From the NCBI GenBank assembly GCA_035353395.1, contig DAOPZL010000001.1:1-64000 (forward strand): a stretch of DNA of 64,000 bases, given 5' to 3'. Source of the DNA: UBA1801 sp035353395. GTDB lineage: Bacteria; Acidobacteriota; Holophagae; Holophagales; Holophagaceae. The notes beneath the pieces are model-generated. The model did no database searches. It was not told the DNA's origin and saw only the letters and a list, made by a program, of their open reading frames with translations. Shown here piece after piece: positions 40,652 to 50,579 of this stretch (position 1 is the first letter of the stretch; the number at the start of each line of letters is the position of its first letter). A program made the translations under genes and the position numbers.

Positions 40652-41206
40652 ATGCCAACTGCTGCGGAGCCCCGCATCAAGGCACGCTACAGCACCGAAG
40701 CGGTGCCGAAGCTCAAAGAGGAGTTCGGATACACATCTGCGATGCAGGTGCCCCGGCTCAAGAAGATCGTGATCAACATGGGCGTGGGCGACGCCATCCA
40801 GAACATCAAGGTCCTGGATACGGCCGTCGAGGAACTCACCTCCATCGCCGGCCAGAAGGCCGTCATCCGCAAGGCGAAGAAGAGCGTCGCCCAGTTCAAG
40901 CTCCGTGCCGGCATGCCCATCGCCTGCATGGTGACCCTGCGCGGCCCCCGGATGTGGGAGTTCTTCGACCGCCTGGTCACGCTTTCCCTTCCGCGCGTGC
41001 GCGACTTCCGCGGCGTGCCCACCAGATCCTTCGACGGCCGCGGCAACTATACGCTGGGGCTGAAGGACCAGCTGATCTTCCAGGAGATCGACTATTCCAA
41101 GGTCGAGAAGATCAAGGGCATGAACATCACCTTCGTGACGTCCGCCCCCACCGACGCAGAAGCCCGCGCCATGCTCACCCACCTGGGCATGCCCTTCCGC
41201 AAGTAG
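40652..41206 (+). CDS. rplE: 50S ribosomal protein L5
   Basis: 184 residues. YTSAMQVPRLKKIVINMGVG, GQKAVIRKAKKSVAQFKLR and RDFRGVPTRSFDGRGNYTLG are conserved; L5 holds 5S rRNA and touches the P-site tRNA. Tight GGAGG site before the ATG. It heads the second part of the spc genes after the hairpin and spacer. Confidence 0.98.
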   Translation: MPTAAEPRIKARYSTEAVPKLKEEFGYTSAMQVPRLKKIVINMGVGDAIQNIKVLDTAVEELTSIAGQKAVIRKAKKSVAQFKLRAGMPIACMVTLRGPRMWEFFDRLVTLSLPRVRDFRGVPTRSFDGRGNYTLGLKDQLIFQEIDYSKVEKIKGMNITFVTSAPTDAEARAMLTHLGMPFRK

Positions 41207-41218
41207 TCAGGAGAACCC

Positions 41219-41404
41219 ATGGCCCGCAACGCAAAAATCTACAAGGACGCTTCCAAGCCCAAGTTCTCGACCCAGCACCGCAACCGCTGCAAGATCTGCG
41301 GCCGGCCCCGCGGCTACATGGGCAAGTTCGAACTCTGCCGTCTCTGTTTCCGGAAGCACGCCCTTGCCGGCGAACTCCCCGGCGTTCAGAAGTCCTCCTG
41401 GTAA
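41219..41404 (+). CDS. rpsZ: 30S ribosomal protein S14, zinc-binding type
   Basis: 61 residues, the short form of S14. Cys24-x2-Cys27 and Cys40-x2-Cys43 (RCKICGRPRGYMGKFELCRLC) bind zinc. Many bacteria also have a longer zinc-free S14 elsewhere; none is in this window. CAGGAGA precedes the ATG. Confidence 0.97.
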   Translation: MARNAKIYKDASKPKFSTQHRNRCKICGRPRGYMGKFELCRLCFRKHALAGELPGVQKSSW

Positions 41405-41415
41405 TAGAGGAAACC

Positions 41416-41811
41416 ATGTACACCGATCCCATTGCTGACTACTTGACGCGCCTCCGCAACGGCATCATGGCCGGCCACGATTCCGTGGTGATTCCCGCCT
41501 CCCGGATGAAGGAGAGGCTCTCCGAAGTCCTCAAGCGCGAGGGCTACATCCACGGGTTCAAGAGCGTGGAGCACGAAGGCCGCGCCTACCTCGTCGTCAA
41601 CCTCAAGTACGTGAAGAACGGCGCATCCGTCATTCACGGCCTCAAGCGCATCTCCACCCCCGGCCTGCGTGTCTACGCCGGCGTGAAGGAGATTCCCGAG
41701 GTCAACGGCGGACTCGGCATCGCCATCCTCACCACCCCGATGGGGCTGCTGACGGGCAAGGAAGCCCGCAAGCACAACCTGGGCGGCGAGATCCTGGCCC
41801 ACGTCTGGTAA
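41416..41811 (+). CDS. rpsH: 30S ribosomal protein S8
   Basis: 131 residues from ATG 41416 (AGAGGAAACC before it). It opens MYTDPIADYLTRLRNGIMAG, and has RISTPGLRVYAGVKEIPEV and GIAILTTPMGLLTGKEARK. In E. coli S8 is the translational repressor of the spc operon, acting at the L5 start; the leader before rplE here could be such a site. Confidence 0.97.
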   Translation: MYTDPIADYLTRLRNGIMAGHDSVVIPASRMKERLSEVLKREGYIHGFKSVEHEGRAYLVVNLKYVKNGASVIHGLKRISTPGLRVYAGVKEIPEVNGGLGIAILTTPMGLLTGKEARKHNLGGEILAHVW

Positions 41812-41871
41812 CCATCACCCCACCCCGGCGACACCGTGTCTCCGTGGTGAATTTTCCTAAGGATTGACTCC

Positions 41872-42408
41872 ATGTCTCGCATCGGAAAAAAGCCAGTGGC
41901 ACTGCCGAAAGGCGTGAAAGTGACCGTCCACGGGGCCGAGGCCGTGATCGAGGGCTCCAAGGGCACGCTCAACTGCCCGATCCTTCCGGGGATCACCCTT
42001 GACGTCCAGGCCGATTCCATCTCCCTGGCCAGGGCCAACGACGAAGCCAAGAGCCGTGCCTTCCACGGCCTCACCCGCGCCCTCCTCAACAACGCCGTCC
42101 TCGGCGTGACGACGGGCTGGAAGAAGGAACTCGACATCGTCGGCGTCGGCTACAAGGCCGCGATGGAGGGCGCCAAGCTCCGCCTCGACCTCGGCTACAG
42201 CCACCCCATCTTCTACGACGCCCCCCAGGGCATCTCCATCGCTGTCGACAAGAACACCCACATCACGGTGACGGGCATCGACCGCCAGCTCGTGGGCCAG
42301 GTGGCCGCCGACATCCGGAAATACCGCAAACCCGAACCCTACAAGGGCAAGGGCGTCATGTACACCGGCGAAGTCATCCGCCGCAAGGCCGGCAAGACCG
42401 GGAAGTAA
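41872..42408 (+). CDS. rplF: 50S ribosomal protein L6
   Basis: 178 residues with SRIGKKPVALPKGVKVTV, VTTGWKKELDIVGVGYKA and the EPYKGKGVMYTGEVIRRKAG end. Two copies of the L6 fold. Slightly wider spacing (60 bases) from rpsH, containing a short palindrome around 41840. Confidence 0.98.
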   Translation: MSRIGKKPVALPKGVKVTVHGAEAVIEGSKGTLNCPILPGITLDVQADSISLARANDEAKSRAFHGLTRALLNNAVLGVTTGWKKELDIVGVGYKAAMEGAKLRLDLGYSHPIFYDAPQGISIAVDKNTHITVTGIDRQLVGQVAADIRKYRKPEPYKGKGVMYTGEVIRRKAGKTGK

Positions 42409-42417
42409 GGGGAGAAC

Positions 42418-42780
42418 ATGACCAGCAACCTCACACTTCGCCGCCAGCAGACCAAGAAGCGCATCCGCGGCCGGATCGCGGGGACGCCAGAGCGCCCGCG
42501 CTTGACCATCTACAAGAGTCTCAACCGGATCTACGTGCAGGCCGTGGACGACAGCAAGGGCGTGACCCTCGCCGCCGCCTCCAGCCTGGAGAAGGAACTC
42601 CGCGCGACCTTGAAGAATGGTGCCAACATCGAGGCCGCCAAGGCCGTCGGCGCCAGCATCGCCGCCCGTCTCAAGGAGAAGGGCATCACCGCGGTGGTCT
42701 TCGATCGCAATGGCTACGTCTACCACGGCCGCGTCAAAGCGTTGGCCGACAGCGCCCGCGCCGCCGGGCTCCAGTTCTGA
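42418..42780 (+). CDS. rplR: 50S ribosomal protein L18
   Basis: 120 residues. The basic start TLRRQQTKKRIRGRIAGTPE, RPRLTIYKSLNRIYVQAVDD and the C-terminal VVFDRNGYVYHGRVKALAD are as expected. It binds 5S rRNA next to L5. GGGGAGA precedes the ATG. Confidence 0.97.
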   Translation: MTSNLTLRRQQTKKRIRGRIAGTPERPRLTIYKSLNRIYVQAVDDSKGVTLAAASSLEKELRATLKNGANIEAAKAVGASIAARLKEKGITAVVFDRNGYVYHGRVKALADSARAAGLQF

Positions 42781-42791
42781 GGAGGGGCCCC

Positions 42792-43316
42792 ATGGCAATG
42801 CCAAACACCGAAAAGAACCCCCAGGAAGCTTCCCAGCAGGGCAGCGAGTTCAAGGACCAGGTCATCTACGTGGGCCGCGTCACCAAGGTCGTGAAGGGGG
42901 GCAAGAACTTCTCCTTCTCCGCGCTCGTGGTCGTCGGCGACGGCAACGGCAAGGTGGGCTTCGGCCTGGGCAAGGCCCTCGAGGTCCCTTCCGCCATCAA
43001 GAAGGGCATCGAGAGCGCCAAGCGGAACATGATGCGCGTCCCCGTCACCCCCACGGGCTCCATTCCGCACCAGATCACCGGCCGGTTCGGAAGCGGCTCC
43101 GTGCTGATGAAGCCCGCACCCGAGGGCACCGGCGTGATCGCCGGGGCCGCCGTGCGCGCCATCATGGAAGCGGCAGGCATCAATAACGTGCTCACCAAGA
43201 GCCTCGGTTCCTCCAATCCGCACAACGTGGTCCGCGCCACGTTCGACGGCCTGAAGAACCTCATGGATCCCTACACGGTCATGACCAACCGTGGCCTGGA
43301 TCAGGCGGAGGCCTAA
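42792..43316 (+). CDS. rpsE: 30S ribosomal protein S5
   Basis: 174 residues. The double-stranded RNA-binding domain shows VIYVGRVTKVVKGGKNFSFS and VVVGDGNGKVGFGLGKA, then KPAPEGTGVIAGAAVRAIME. The VKGGKNFSF loop usually reads VKGGRRFSF; the conservative RR to KN change is at a region linked to spectinomycin action. Directly abuts rpmD. Confidence 0.97.
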   Translation: MAMPNTEKNPQEASQQGSEFKDQVIYVGRVTKVVKGGKNFSFSALVVVGDGNGKVGFGLGKALEVPSAIKKGIESAKRNMMRVPVTPTGSIPHQITGRFGSGSVLMKPAPEGTGVIAGAAVRAIMEAAGINNVLTKSLGSSNPHNVVRATFDGLKNLMDPYTVMTNRGLDQAEA

Positions 43317-43514
43317 ATGTCCCAGCTGATCGGAAAGAAGGTCATCCTGACCTTGAAGCGCTCCACCATTTGCACGGTCCCCAAGCACCGGGCCTTCGTC
43401 CAGACCCTCGGCCTGAAGAAGATCGGGGATACCCGGGAGTGCGAATACACGCCGAATGTGCATGGAATCGTCAAGCGCATTCCCTATCTCATCGACGTCA
43501 CGGTGAAGGGGTAA
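43317..43514 (+). CDS. rpmD: 50S ribosomal protein L30
   Basis: 65 residues: GKKVILTLKRSTICTVPKHR, TLGLKKIGDTRE and GIVKRIPYLIDV. The ATG follows the rpsE stop with no gap, and the ribosome-binding site lies within rpsE. Single-domain form typical of bacteria. Confidence 0.96.
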   Translation: MSQLIGKKVILTLKRSTICTVPKHRAFVQTLGLKKIGDTRECEYTPNVHGIVKRIPYLIDVTVKG

Positions 43515-43519
43515 AAGTC

Positions 43520-43981
43520 ATGAAGCTGAATGAACTCAAACCCGCCGAAGGGGCTGTCAAGAACCGCAAGCGCGTGGGCCGCGGCAAGGGCTCAGGCATG
43601 GGCAAGACCTCGACCCGGGGCGAGAAGGGCCAGAAGTCCCGCCGGGGCTACAGCGCCCAGCGCGGCTTCGAGGGCGGCCAGATGCCTCTGCACCGCCGCC
43701 TTCCCAAGCGCGGTTTCACGAACATCTTCGCCCCCGTGACCAAGGAAGTGGGCCTGTCCTTCATTTCCAGCCACTTCCAGGACGGCGACACGGTCTGCCT
43801 CGAGGCGCTCCGCGACAAGAAGCTCATCGGGTCCAGGATCGAGAAGATCGTCATCCTGGCTTCCGGCGAGCTCACCCTGAAGGTCAACGTGGTCGCCGAC
43901 CGCGTCACCAAGGGCGCCCGCGAGGCGATCCTGGCCAAGGGCGGAACCATCCAGGAACCCTGCCCGCAACCGGCTGAGTAA
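43520..43981 (+). CDS. rplO: 50S ribosomal protein L15
   Basis: 153 residues. KLNELKPAEGAVKNRKRVGR, then the very conserved Gly-rich GKGSGMGKTSTRGEKGQKSR and FEGGQMPLHRRLPKRGFTN. A late assembly protein of the 50S. The frame is open further upstream in rpmD; ATG 43520 gives the family start. Confidence 0.98.
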   Translation: MKLNELKPAEGAVKNRKRVGRGKGSGMGKTSTRGEKGQKSRRGYSAQRGFEGGQMPLHRRLPKRGFTNIFAPVTKEVGLSFISSHFQDGDTVCLEALRDKKLIGSRIEKIVILASGELTLKVNVVADRVTKGAREAILAKGGTIQEPCPQPAE

Positions 43982-43993
43982 AGGCATCGTTGG

Positions 43994-45340
43994 ATGAATC
44001 GACTCCGCCAGCTGTTCTTGAACCCGGAACTCCGCAAGCGCCTGCTCTTCACGCTGGTCATGCTGGTGATCTACCGGCTCGGCGTGCACGTCTCCGTGCC
44101 CGGGGTCAACGCCGAGGCTCTGGCCAACAGCCTCGGCAAGGCCAGCGACCTGTTCAACGTCGTCGACCTGTTCTCCGGCGGCGCCTTCAAGAAATTCTCG
44201 GTCTTCGCGCTCGGCATCACGCCCTACATCACCGCCAGCATCGTGCTGCAGCTGATGGGAGCCGTGGTGCCGGCCCTGGAAACCATCCAGAAGAAGGAAG
44301 GCGAGGCCGGACGGCAGAAGATCAACGAGTGGACCCGCTACCTGACCTTCTTCCTGGCCTTCGTCCAGGGATTCGGCGTGGCCTCCCTCGCCCAGAGCAT
44401 GGGGCCGGACGTCGTCGTGATCCCGGGGATCGGCTTCAAGCTGCTCTGCGGATTCACCCTGGCGACAGGCTCGATCTTCGTCATGTGGATCGGCGAGCAG
44501 ATCACGGCCCGGGGAGTCGGCAACGGGGCCTCGCTGCTGATCTTCGCGGGCATCGTGGCCGGGCTGCCGAAGGGGATCGAGACCGTCAGCACCATGTTCA
44601 TGGAATCGGTGAGCGGAAAGAATCCGACTCCCGAAGGGGTCTACCTCCTGCTGGTCGCCGCGATGGCCGCCGTGCTGTTCGCCGTAGTGCTGGTGGAGAA
44701 CGCCTACCGGCGGATCCCCATCAACTACGCCCGCCGGGTGGATTCCTCGCGCATGGCCAGCCAGCGCAGCTCGTACCTGCCCCTGAAGGTGAACACCGCG
44801 GGCGTCATGCCCGTCATCTTCGCCAGCTCGGTCATCTACTTCCCCGCCACCATCGCGCAGTTCACCCAGTGGGGGTGGCTCGGCAAGGCTGCCGGATACA
44901 TCAGCCCCCAGGTCCACCCCTTGACCTACACCGTCATCTTCGTGACGACCGTGGTCTTCTTTGCCTTCTTCTACACCAGCATCGTCTTCAACCCGGACGA
45001 GACCGCCGAGAACATGAAACGTTCGGGCGGCTACATTCCCGGCATCCGGCCGGGAAGGGAGACCAGCATCTACATGGACAGCATCCTGTCGAAGCTGACC
45101 TTCGTGGGGGCGGTCTACCTCGCCCTGATTTCCCTGTTCCCGCTGGTGCTTTCCTTGAACATGCCCGGTCTCAATTTCTACTATGGTGGAACTTCCCTCC
45201 TGATCGTCGTCGGCGTGGCGCTGGATACGGTGGCCCAGATCGAAAGCTACCAGATCATGCGCAGCTACGACGGGTTCCTCGAGCAGGGACGGATCAGGGG
45301 CGGTGGGAGACTGGCCCGCGCGGGAGCGAGGACGCGATGA
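43994..45340 (+). CDS. secY: Protein translocase subunit SecY
   Basis: 448 residues, ten membrane helices. FTLVMLVIYRLGVHVSVPGV opens helix 1; the plug region FSGGAFKKFSVFALGITPYI, the ALLIFAGI-type helix (NGASLLIFAGIVAGLPKGIE), RIPINYARR and GVALDTVAQIESYQIMRSYDG are all there. It forms the export channel with SecE and SecG. The stop overlaps adk (ATGA). Confidence 0.98.
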   Translation: MNRLRQLFLNPELRKRLLFTLVMLVIYRLGVHVSVPGVNAEALANSLGKASDLFNVVDLFSGGAFKKFSVFALGITPYITASIVLQLMGAVVPALETIQKKEGEAGRQKINEWTRYLTFFLAFVQGFGVASLAQSMGPDVVVIPGIGFKLLCGFTLATGSIFVMWIGEQITARGVGNGASLLIFAGIVAGLPKGIETVSTMFMESVSGKNPTPEGVYLLLVAAMAAVLFAVVLVENAYRRIPINYARRVDSSRMASQRSSYLPLKVNTAGVMPVIFASSVIYFPATIAQFTQWGWLGKAAGYISPQVHPLTYTVIFVTTVVFFAFFYTSIVFNPDETAENMKRSGGYIPGIRPGRETSIYMDSILSKLTFVGAVYLALISLFPLVLSLNMPGLNFYYGGTSLLIVVGVALDTVAQIESYQIMRSYDGFLEQGRIRGGGRLARAGARTR

Positions 45341-45990
45341 AAGTACACATACTGCTGGGACCTCCGGGATGCGGGAAAGGGACGACCGCCAAGCAATTGG
45401 TGGGTGAATTCGCTTTGACGCATCTATCCACTGGAGATATTCTGAGAGATGCCGTTTCGAAAGGAACGGAGATTGGCCTTCGGGCCAAGGCCATCATGGC
45501 CGCTGGCAAACTCGTGGACGACGACACGGTGAACGGATTGGTCTTTGCGCGGCTGCGGGACGAATCCGGGGATGTGTTGTTCGATGGCTACCCACGGACC
45601 CTGCAACAAGCCGAAGCCCTGGGGACTTTCCTCTCCGCACAGGGCATCGACACCGGGCTCGTGGTCGACATCGAGGTTCCCGAGGATGTCTTGGAAGCGC
45701 GGGTGGTGGGTCGCCGCGTATGCAGCAACAACGCATGCGGCGCCATCTATCACCTGCAGAACAAGCCCCCCAAGGCGGACAACACCTGCGACAAGTGCGG
45801 AAGCCCCCTGAAGCACCGCGCGGACGACTCCTCCGAGGCCTTCAGGAGCCGGATGGTCGAGTTCAATGCGACCTTCCAGCCCATGGCGGCCTTCTACAAG
45901 GGCGGCAAGAACTACCGGCTCGTGGACGGGAATCGCGCGCCGGACCAGGTGTTCGTGACCCTGTCCCAGCTATTCAAGGAGAACGCTTGA
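45337..45990 (+). CDS. adk: Adenylate kinase, zinc-LID type
   Basis: 217 residues. P-loop LLGPPGCGKGTTAKQL, LSTGDILRDAV, FDGYPRTLQQAEAL, and a LID holding four cysteines (VCSNNACGAIYHLQ, then CDKCG), which marks the zinc-stabilised form found in Gram-positives and several other groups. It catalyses AMP + ATP to 2 ADP. Four-base overlap with secY and with infA. Confidence 0.97.
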   Translation: MKVHILLGPPGCGKGTTAKQLVGEFALTHLSTGDILRDAVSKGTEIGLRAKAIMAAGKLVDDDTVNGLVFARLRDESGDVLFDGYPRTLQQAEALGTFLSAQGIDTGLVVDIEVPEDVLEARVVGRRVCSNNACGAIYHLQNKPPKADNTCDKCGSPLKHRADDSSEAFRSRMVEFNATFQPMAAFYKGGKNYRLVDGNRAPDQVFVTLSQLFKENA

Positions 45991-46205
45991 GCAAAGAAGA
46001 AGCCATTGAGCTTGAAGCGACAGTGGTGGAGTCCTTGCCCAACGCGGTCTTCCGTGTCGAGCTGGAGAACAAACATCAGGTGCTCGCACACATCAGCGGA
46101 AAGATGAGGAAGAATTTCATCCGCATCCTGCCCGGCGATCGAGTCCTCGTGGAGGTGACTCCCTACGACCTGACCCGGGGCCGCATCATCTACCGATTCA
46201 AGTAA
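45987..46205 (+). CDS. infA: Translation initiation factor IF-1
   Basis: 72 residues, one OB fold: SKEEAIELEATVVESLPNAVF, RVELENKHQVLAHISGKMRK, and LVEVTPYDLTRGRIIYRFK. The start is TTG at 45987, overlapping the adk stop (TTGA), with AAGGAG five bases upstream. No ATG gives the expected N-terminus, so initiation at TTG is near certain. Confidence 0.96.
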   Translation: MSKEEAIELEATVVESLPNAVFRVELENKHQVLAHISGKMRKNFIRILPGDRVLVEVTPYDLTRGRIIYRFK

Positions 46206-46229
46206 CTCAAATTCAACCTAGGGGAAACC

Positions 46230-46346
46230 ATGAAAGTACGGCCCTCTATCAAGAAGCTGTGCGAGCACTGCAAGGTGGTCCGCCGCGAAGGCATCGTCCG
46301 GATCATCTGCAAGAAGAACCCCAAGCACAAGCAGCGTCAAGGCTAA
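46230..46346 (+). CDS. rpmJ: 50S ribosomal protein L36, zinc-binding type
   Basis: 38 residues: MKVRPSIKKLCEHCKVVRRE, then IICKKNPKHKQRQG. Cys11, Cys14, Cys27 and His33 form the zinc site. AGGGGAAA precedes the ATG. It lies in its standard place between infA and rpsM; very small but complete. Confidence 0.97.
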   Translation: MKVRPSIKKLCEHCKVVRREGIVRIICKKNPKHKQRQG

Positions 46347-46355
46347 GGAGGCGGC

Positions 46356-46724
46356 ATGGCACGCATCGCAGGAGTTGATCTGCCCGCCAACAAGCGAGTC
46401 GAGATCGCCCTCACCTACATCTACGGAATCGGGCGCCCCAAGGCTCACAAGATTCTCGACCACGCGAAGGTCGGCTACGGCACCATGGTGCGCGACCTCA
46501 CCGAGGACGAGATCGGGCGAATCCGCCGGGTCATCACCACCGAAGAGACGGTGGAAGGCGACCTCAGGAAGAACATCGGGCTCGACATCAAGCGCCTGAT
46601 GGATATCGGAAGTTACCGGGGAATCCGGCACCGCAAGGGCCTGCCGGTCCGCGGACAGCGCACGCACACGAACGCCCGCACCCGCAAGGGCAAGCGGAAA
46701 GCCATCGCCGGCAAGAAGAAATAA
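46356..46724 (+). CDS. rpsM: 30S ribosomal protein S13
   Basis: 122 residues with ARIAGVDLPANKRVEIALTY, IYGIGRPKAHKIL, YRGIRHRKGLPVRGQRTHTN and the basic tail RTRKGKRKAIAGKKK. S13 bridges to the 50S and contacts the P-site tRNA. AAGGAGG precedes the ATG. Confidence 0.98.
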   Translation: MARIAGVDLPANKRVEIALTYIYGIGRPKAHKILDHAKVGYGTMVRDLTEDEIGRIRRVITTEETVEGDLRKNIGLDIKRLMDIGSYRGIRHRKGLPVRGQRTHTNARTRKGKRKAIAGKKK

Positions 46725-46740
46725 GGTTTGAGGAACTGAT

Positions 46741-47148
46741 ATGGCAAAGACCCAGTCCAAGACCGCCGGTAAGAAGGTGGTCAAGAAGAAAGAAAAGAAG
46801 AACATTCCGCATGGGATCGCCCACATCCAGGCGTCCTTCAACAACACGATCATTTCCATCTCTGACCCCATGGGGAACATGCTGTCCTGGGCGTCCTCGG
46901 GCAACCAGAACTTCCGGGGCACCCGGAAGGGCACGCCCTTCGCGGCCCAGATCGCCGCTGGCGTGGCCGCGGAAGCCGCGAAGGAACAGGGCATCCGCTC
47001 CGTCGACGTCCGCGTGAAGGGGCCCGGCGCAGGCCGCGAGTCCGCGATCCGCGCGCTCAACGCCGCAGGCATCTCGGTGACCAGCATCCGCGACGTCACC
47101 CCCATCCCCCACAATGGTTGCCGTCCTCCCAAGCGGCGCCGGGTTTAA
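46741..47148 (+). CDS. rpsK: 30S ribosomal protein S11
   Basis: 135 residues. A lysine-rich start (KTAGKKVVKKKEKKN) leads to IPHGIAHIQASFNNTIISIS, GNMLSWASSGNQNFRGTRKG and the end VTPIPHNGCRPPKRRRV. The Asn-Gly pair in HNGCRPP is the known isoaspartate site of S11. Confidence 0.98.
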   Translation: MAKTQSKTAGKKVVKKKEKKNIPHGIAHIQASFNNTIISISDPMGNMLSWASSGNQNFRGTRKGTPFAAQIAAGVAAEAAKEQGIRSVDVRVKGPGAGRESAIRALNAAGISVTSIRDVTPIPHNGCRPPKRRRV

Positions 47149-47163
47149 GAGAGGAGGAGAACC

Positions 47164-47796
47164 ATGGCTCGATATTCTGACGCCGTCTGCCGCCTCTGCC
47201 GCCGCGAGGGAATGAAGCTCTACCTGAAGGGCGAACGCTGCTTCAAGGAAAAGTGCTCCTTCGAGACCCGCAAGGGCAAGATCCCCGGCCAGCACGGCGC
47301 GGGCAAGACCAAGAAACCTACCGGCTACGCCCTCCAGCTTCGCGAGAAGCAGAAGGTCAAGCGCATCTACGGCGTGCTCGAAAAGCAGTTCAGCCTCTAC
47401 TTCGAGAAGGCCAACGCCAAGAAGGGACAGACCGGCCACAACCTGCTGGCTTTCCTGGAAGGCCGGCTGGACAACGTCATCTTCCGCCTCGGTTTCGCCC
47501 CGAGCAGGGCTGCCGCCCGCCAGATGGTCCTCCACGGACACGTCAAGGTCGACGGCAAGCGGGTGGACATCCCCAGCTTCCAGACTCGTTCCGGCCAGAG
47601 CATCGAACTGTCCGAGAAGGCCAAGAACAACGACTTCGTGAAGTCCTCCGTGGAAACCGCAGCAGGCCGCGGGATTCCCAAGTGGCTCACCCTCGACAGC
47701 GCTGCCTTCAAGGGCCAGGTCATCGCCGCTCCCACCCGGGAAGACGTGCCCCTGGACATCAACGAACAGCTGATCGTCGAACTCTACAGCAAGTAA
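47164..47796 (+). CDS. rpsD: 30S ribosomal protein S4, zinc-binding type
   Basis: 210 residues. The N-terminus ARYSDAVCRLCRREGMKLYL has Cys9 and Cys12, with Cys26 and Cys31 in GERCFKEKCSFE, the zinc form of S4. The S4 RNA-binding domain reads LDNVIFRLGFAPSRAAARQM and GHVKVDGKRVDIPS. In E. coli S4 represses the alpha operon. AGGAGGAG before the ATG. Confidence 0.98.
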   Translation: MARYSDAVCRLCRREGMKLYLKGERCFKEKCSFETRKGKIPGQHGAGKTKKPTGYALQLREKQKVKRIYGVLEKQFSLYFEKANAKKGQTGHNLLAFLEGRLDNVIFRLGFAPSRAAARQMVLHGHVKVDGKRVDIPSFQTRSGQSIELSEKAKNNDFVKSSVETAAGRGIPKWLTLDSAAFKGQVIAAPTREDVPLDINEQLIVELYSK

Positions 47797-47806
47797 GGGG
47801 ACAGGA

Positions 47807-48778
47807 ATGCTGAACATCAGCGATTTCCAGCGTCCGCGTTTCGCGGAAGTCAATGCGGGCTCCAAGACGGCGTCCTACGGCGAGTTCGTCGCCTACCCGT
47901 TCGAGCGAGGGTTCGCGACGACGTGTGGGCATGCCCTCCGCCGCGTTCTGCTGAGCAGCATCCAGGGTGCCGCCGTGACCAACGTCCGCATCAAGGGCGT
48001 CCAGCACGAATTCACTACTCTCCCGGGCGTGTGGGAAGACATCACCCACATCCTGCTGAACCTCAAGGAAGTACCGTTCAAGCTCCACAGCTCCCAGCCC
48101 CAGACGGTCACCATCCGCCACAAGGGCGAGGGCGTCGTGAAGTCCGGCATGATCCAGTGCAACCAGAACATCGAGGTCATCGACCCCGAAGTCCACATCG
48201 CCACCCTCAGCGAGGACGGCGAGCTGGAGATGGAGATCCAGGTGAGCATGGGCCGCGGTTTCGTCACGGCCGACCGCAATCTGGACGAGAAGCTCGGGCT
48301 CGGCTTCATTCCCATGGATGCCAACCACAGCCCGATCACCCGCGTCAACTACATCATCGAGCCCGCCCGCGTGGGGCAGAGCACCGACTACGAGAAGCTG
48401 ACGCTCCAGGTGTGGACCAACGGCACCGTGGACCCCAAGGACGCCGTCAGTGACGCCGCCTTGATCCTCCGCGAGCACTTCCTCATCTTCGCCCGCCAGG
48501 ACGAAGAGGTCGTGGAAGCGGAACCCGGTGTCGCGCCCCTCAGTACAGAGAACGTCAACAACATGCTCAGCAAGTCCGTCGAGGAGCTGGAGCTGTCGGT
48601 GCGCGCCAACAACTGCCTGCGCAACGCCAACATCACCACCATCGGCGAGCTGGTTCAGCGCACCGAGGCGGAGCTGATGAAGACGAAGAACTTCGGCAAG
48701 AAATCGCTCCAGGAGATCAAGGACGAGCTCGCTCGCATCGGTCTCTCCCTCGGTATGCGCATCGAACAAGAAGTCTAA
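47807..48778 (+). CDS. rpoA: DNA-directed RNA polymerase subunit alpha
   Basis: 323 residues. The dimerising N-terminal domain has FVAYPFERGFATTCGHALRR (LLSSIQG follows) and NLKEVPFKL; after a flexible linker, the C-terminal domain has LELSVRANNCLRNANITTIG and TKNFGKKSLQEIKDELARIG, which binds DNA and activators. Full length. It lies between rpsD and rplQ as usual. Confidence 0.98.
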   Translation: MLNISDFQRPRFAEVNAGSKTASYGEFVAYPFERGFATTCGHALRRVLLSSIQGAAVTNVRIKGVQHEFTTLPGVWEDITHILLNLKEVPFKLHSSQPQTVTIRHKGEGVVKSGMIQCNQNIEVIDPEVHIATLSEDGELEMEIQVSMGRGFVTADRNLDEKLGLGFIPMDANHSPITRVNYIIEPARVGQSTDYEKLTLQVWTNGTVDPKDAVSDAALILREHFLIFARQDEEVVEAEPGVAPLSTENVNNMLSKSVEELELSVRANNCLRNANITTIGELVQRTEAELMKTKNFGKKSLQEIKDELARIGLSLGMRIEQEV

Positions 48779-48790
48779 GGAGTCACCCCC

Positions 48791-49189
48791 ATGCGTCACA
48801 ATGTCACCGGCAAGCGCCTGGGCCGTACGACCAACCAGCGCAAAGCCCTCATGAAGAACCTCGCCACCGCCCTCATTACCGAGGAGCGCGTGGAGACTAC
48901 CCTGGTGAAGGCCAAGGAACTCCGTCAGTACGTGGAGCCCTTCATCACCCTCGCCCGGGTCGATACCGTCGCCAACCGTCGCCTCGCCATGTCCCGCCTG
49001 GGCAGCAAGGCCGCAGTACAGAAGCTGTTCACCACGGAATTCCGCAACCGTTTCCAGGATCGCCCCGGTGGCTACACCCGCATCCTGAAGACCTCCCACC
49101 GCCTCGGCGACGCCGCCGACATGGCCCTTGTCGAACTCGTGGACTATGTCCTCCCCGAGCCCAAGGCCGCGGCGGAAGAAGCGAAGTAG
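48791..49189 (+). CDS. rplQ: 50S ribosomal protein L17
   Basis: 132 residues: MRHNVTGKRLGRTTNQRKAL, ALITEERVETTLVKAKELRQ, and GGYTRILKTSHRLGDAADMA, ending in an Ala/Glu tail. Last gene of the ribosomal array; a strong terminator follows 20 bases after its stop. Confidence 0.98.
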   Translation: MRHNVTGKRLGRTTNQRKALMKNLATALITEERVETTLVKAKELRQYVEPFITLARVDTVANRRLAMSRLGSKAAVQKLFTTEFRNRFQDRPGGYTRILKTSHRLGDAADMALVELVDYVLPEPKAAAEEAK

Positions 49190-49207
49190 GCTGCGTTCCG
49201 GAGCAGG

Positions 49208-49244
49208 AAAAGGAAAGCGCCCCGCGAGGGGCGCTTTCCTTTTT
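49208..49244 (+). terminator. Terminator at the end of the ribosomal array
   Basis: AGGAAAGCGCCCC (49211-49223) pairs with GGGGCGCTTTCCT (49228-49240) around GCGA and is followed by TTTT. It can act for both rplQ (+) and purA (-), since AAAA precedes the stem. Confidence 0.88.
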
Positions 49245-49271
49245 GGTGCGTGGGCGCCGGGGAGGGCGGCC

Positions 49272-50579
<1,308 letters not shown>

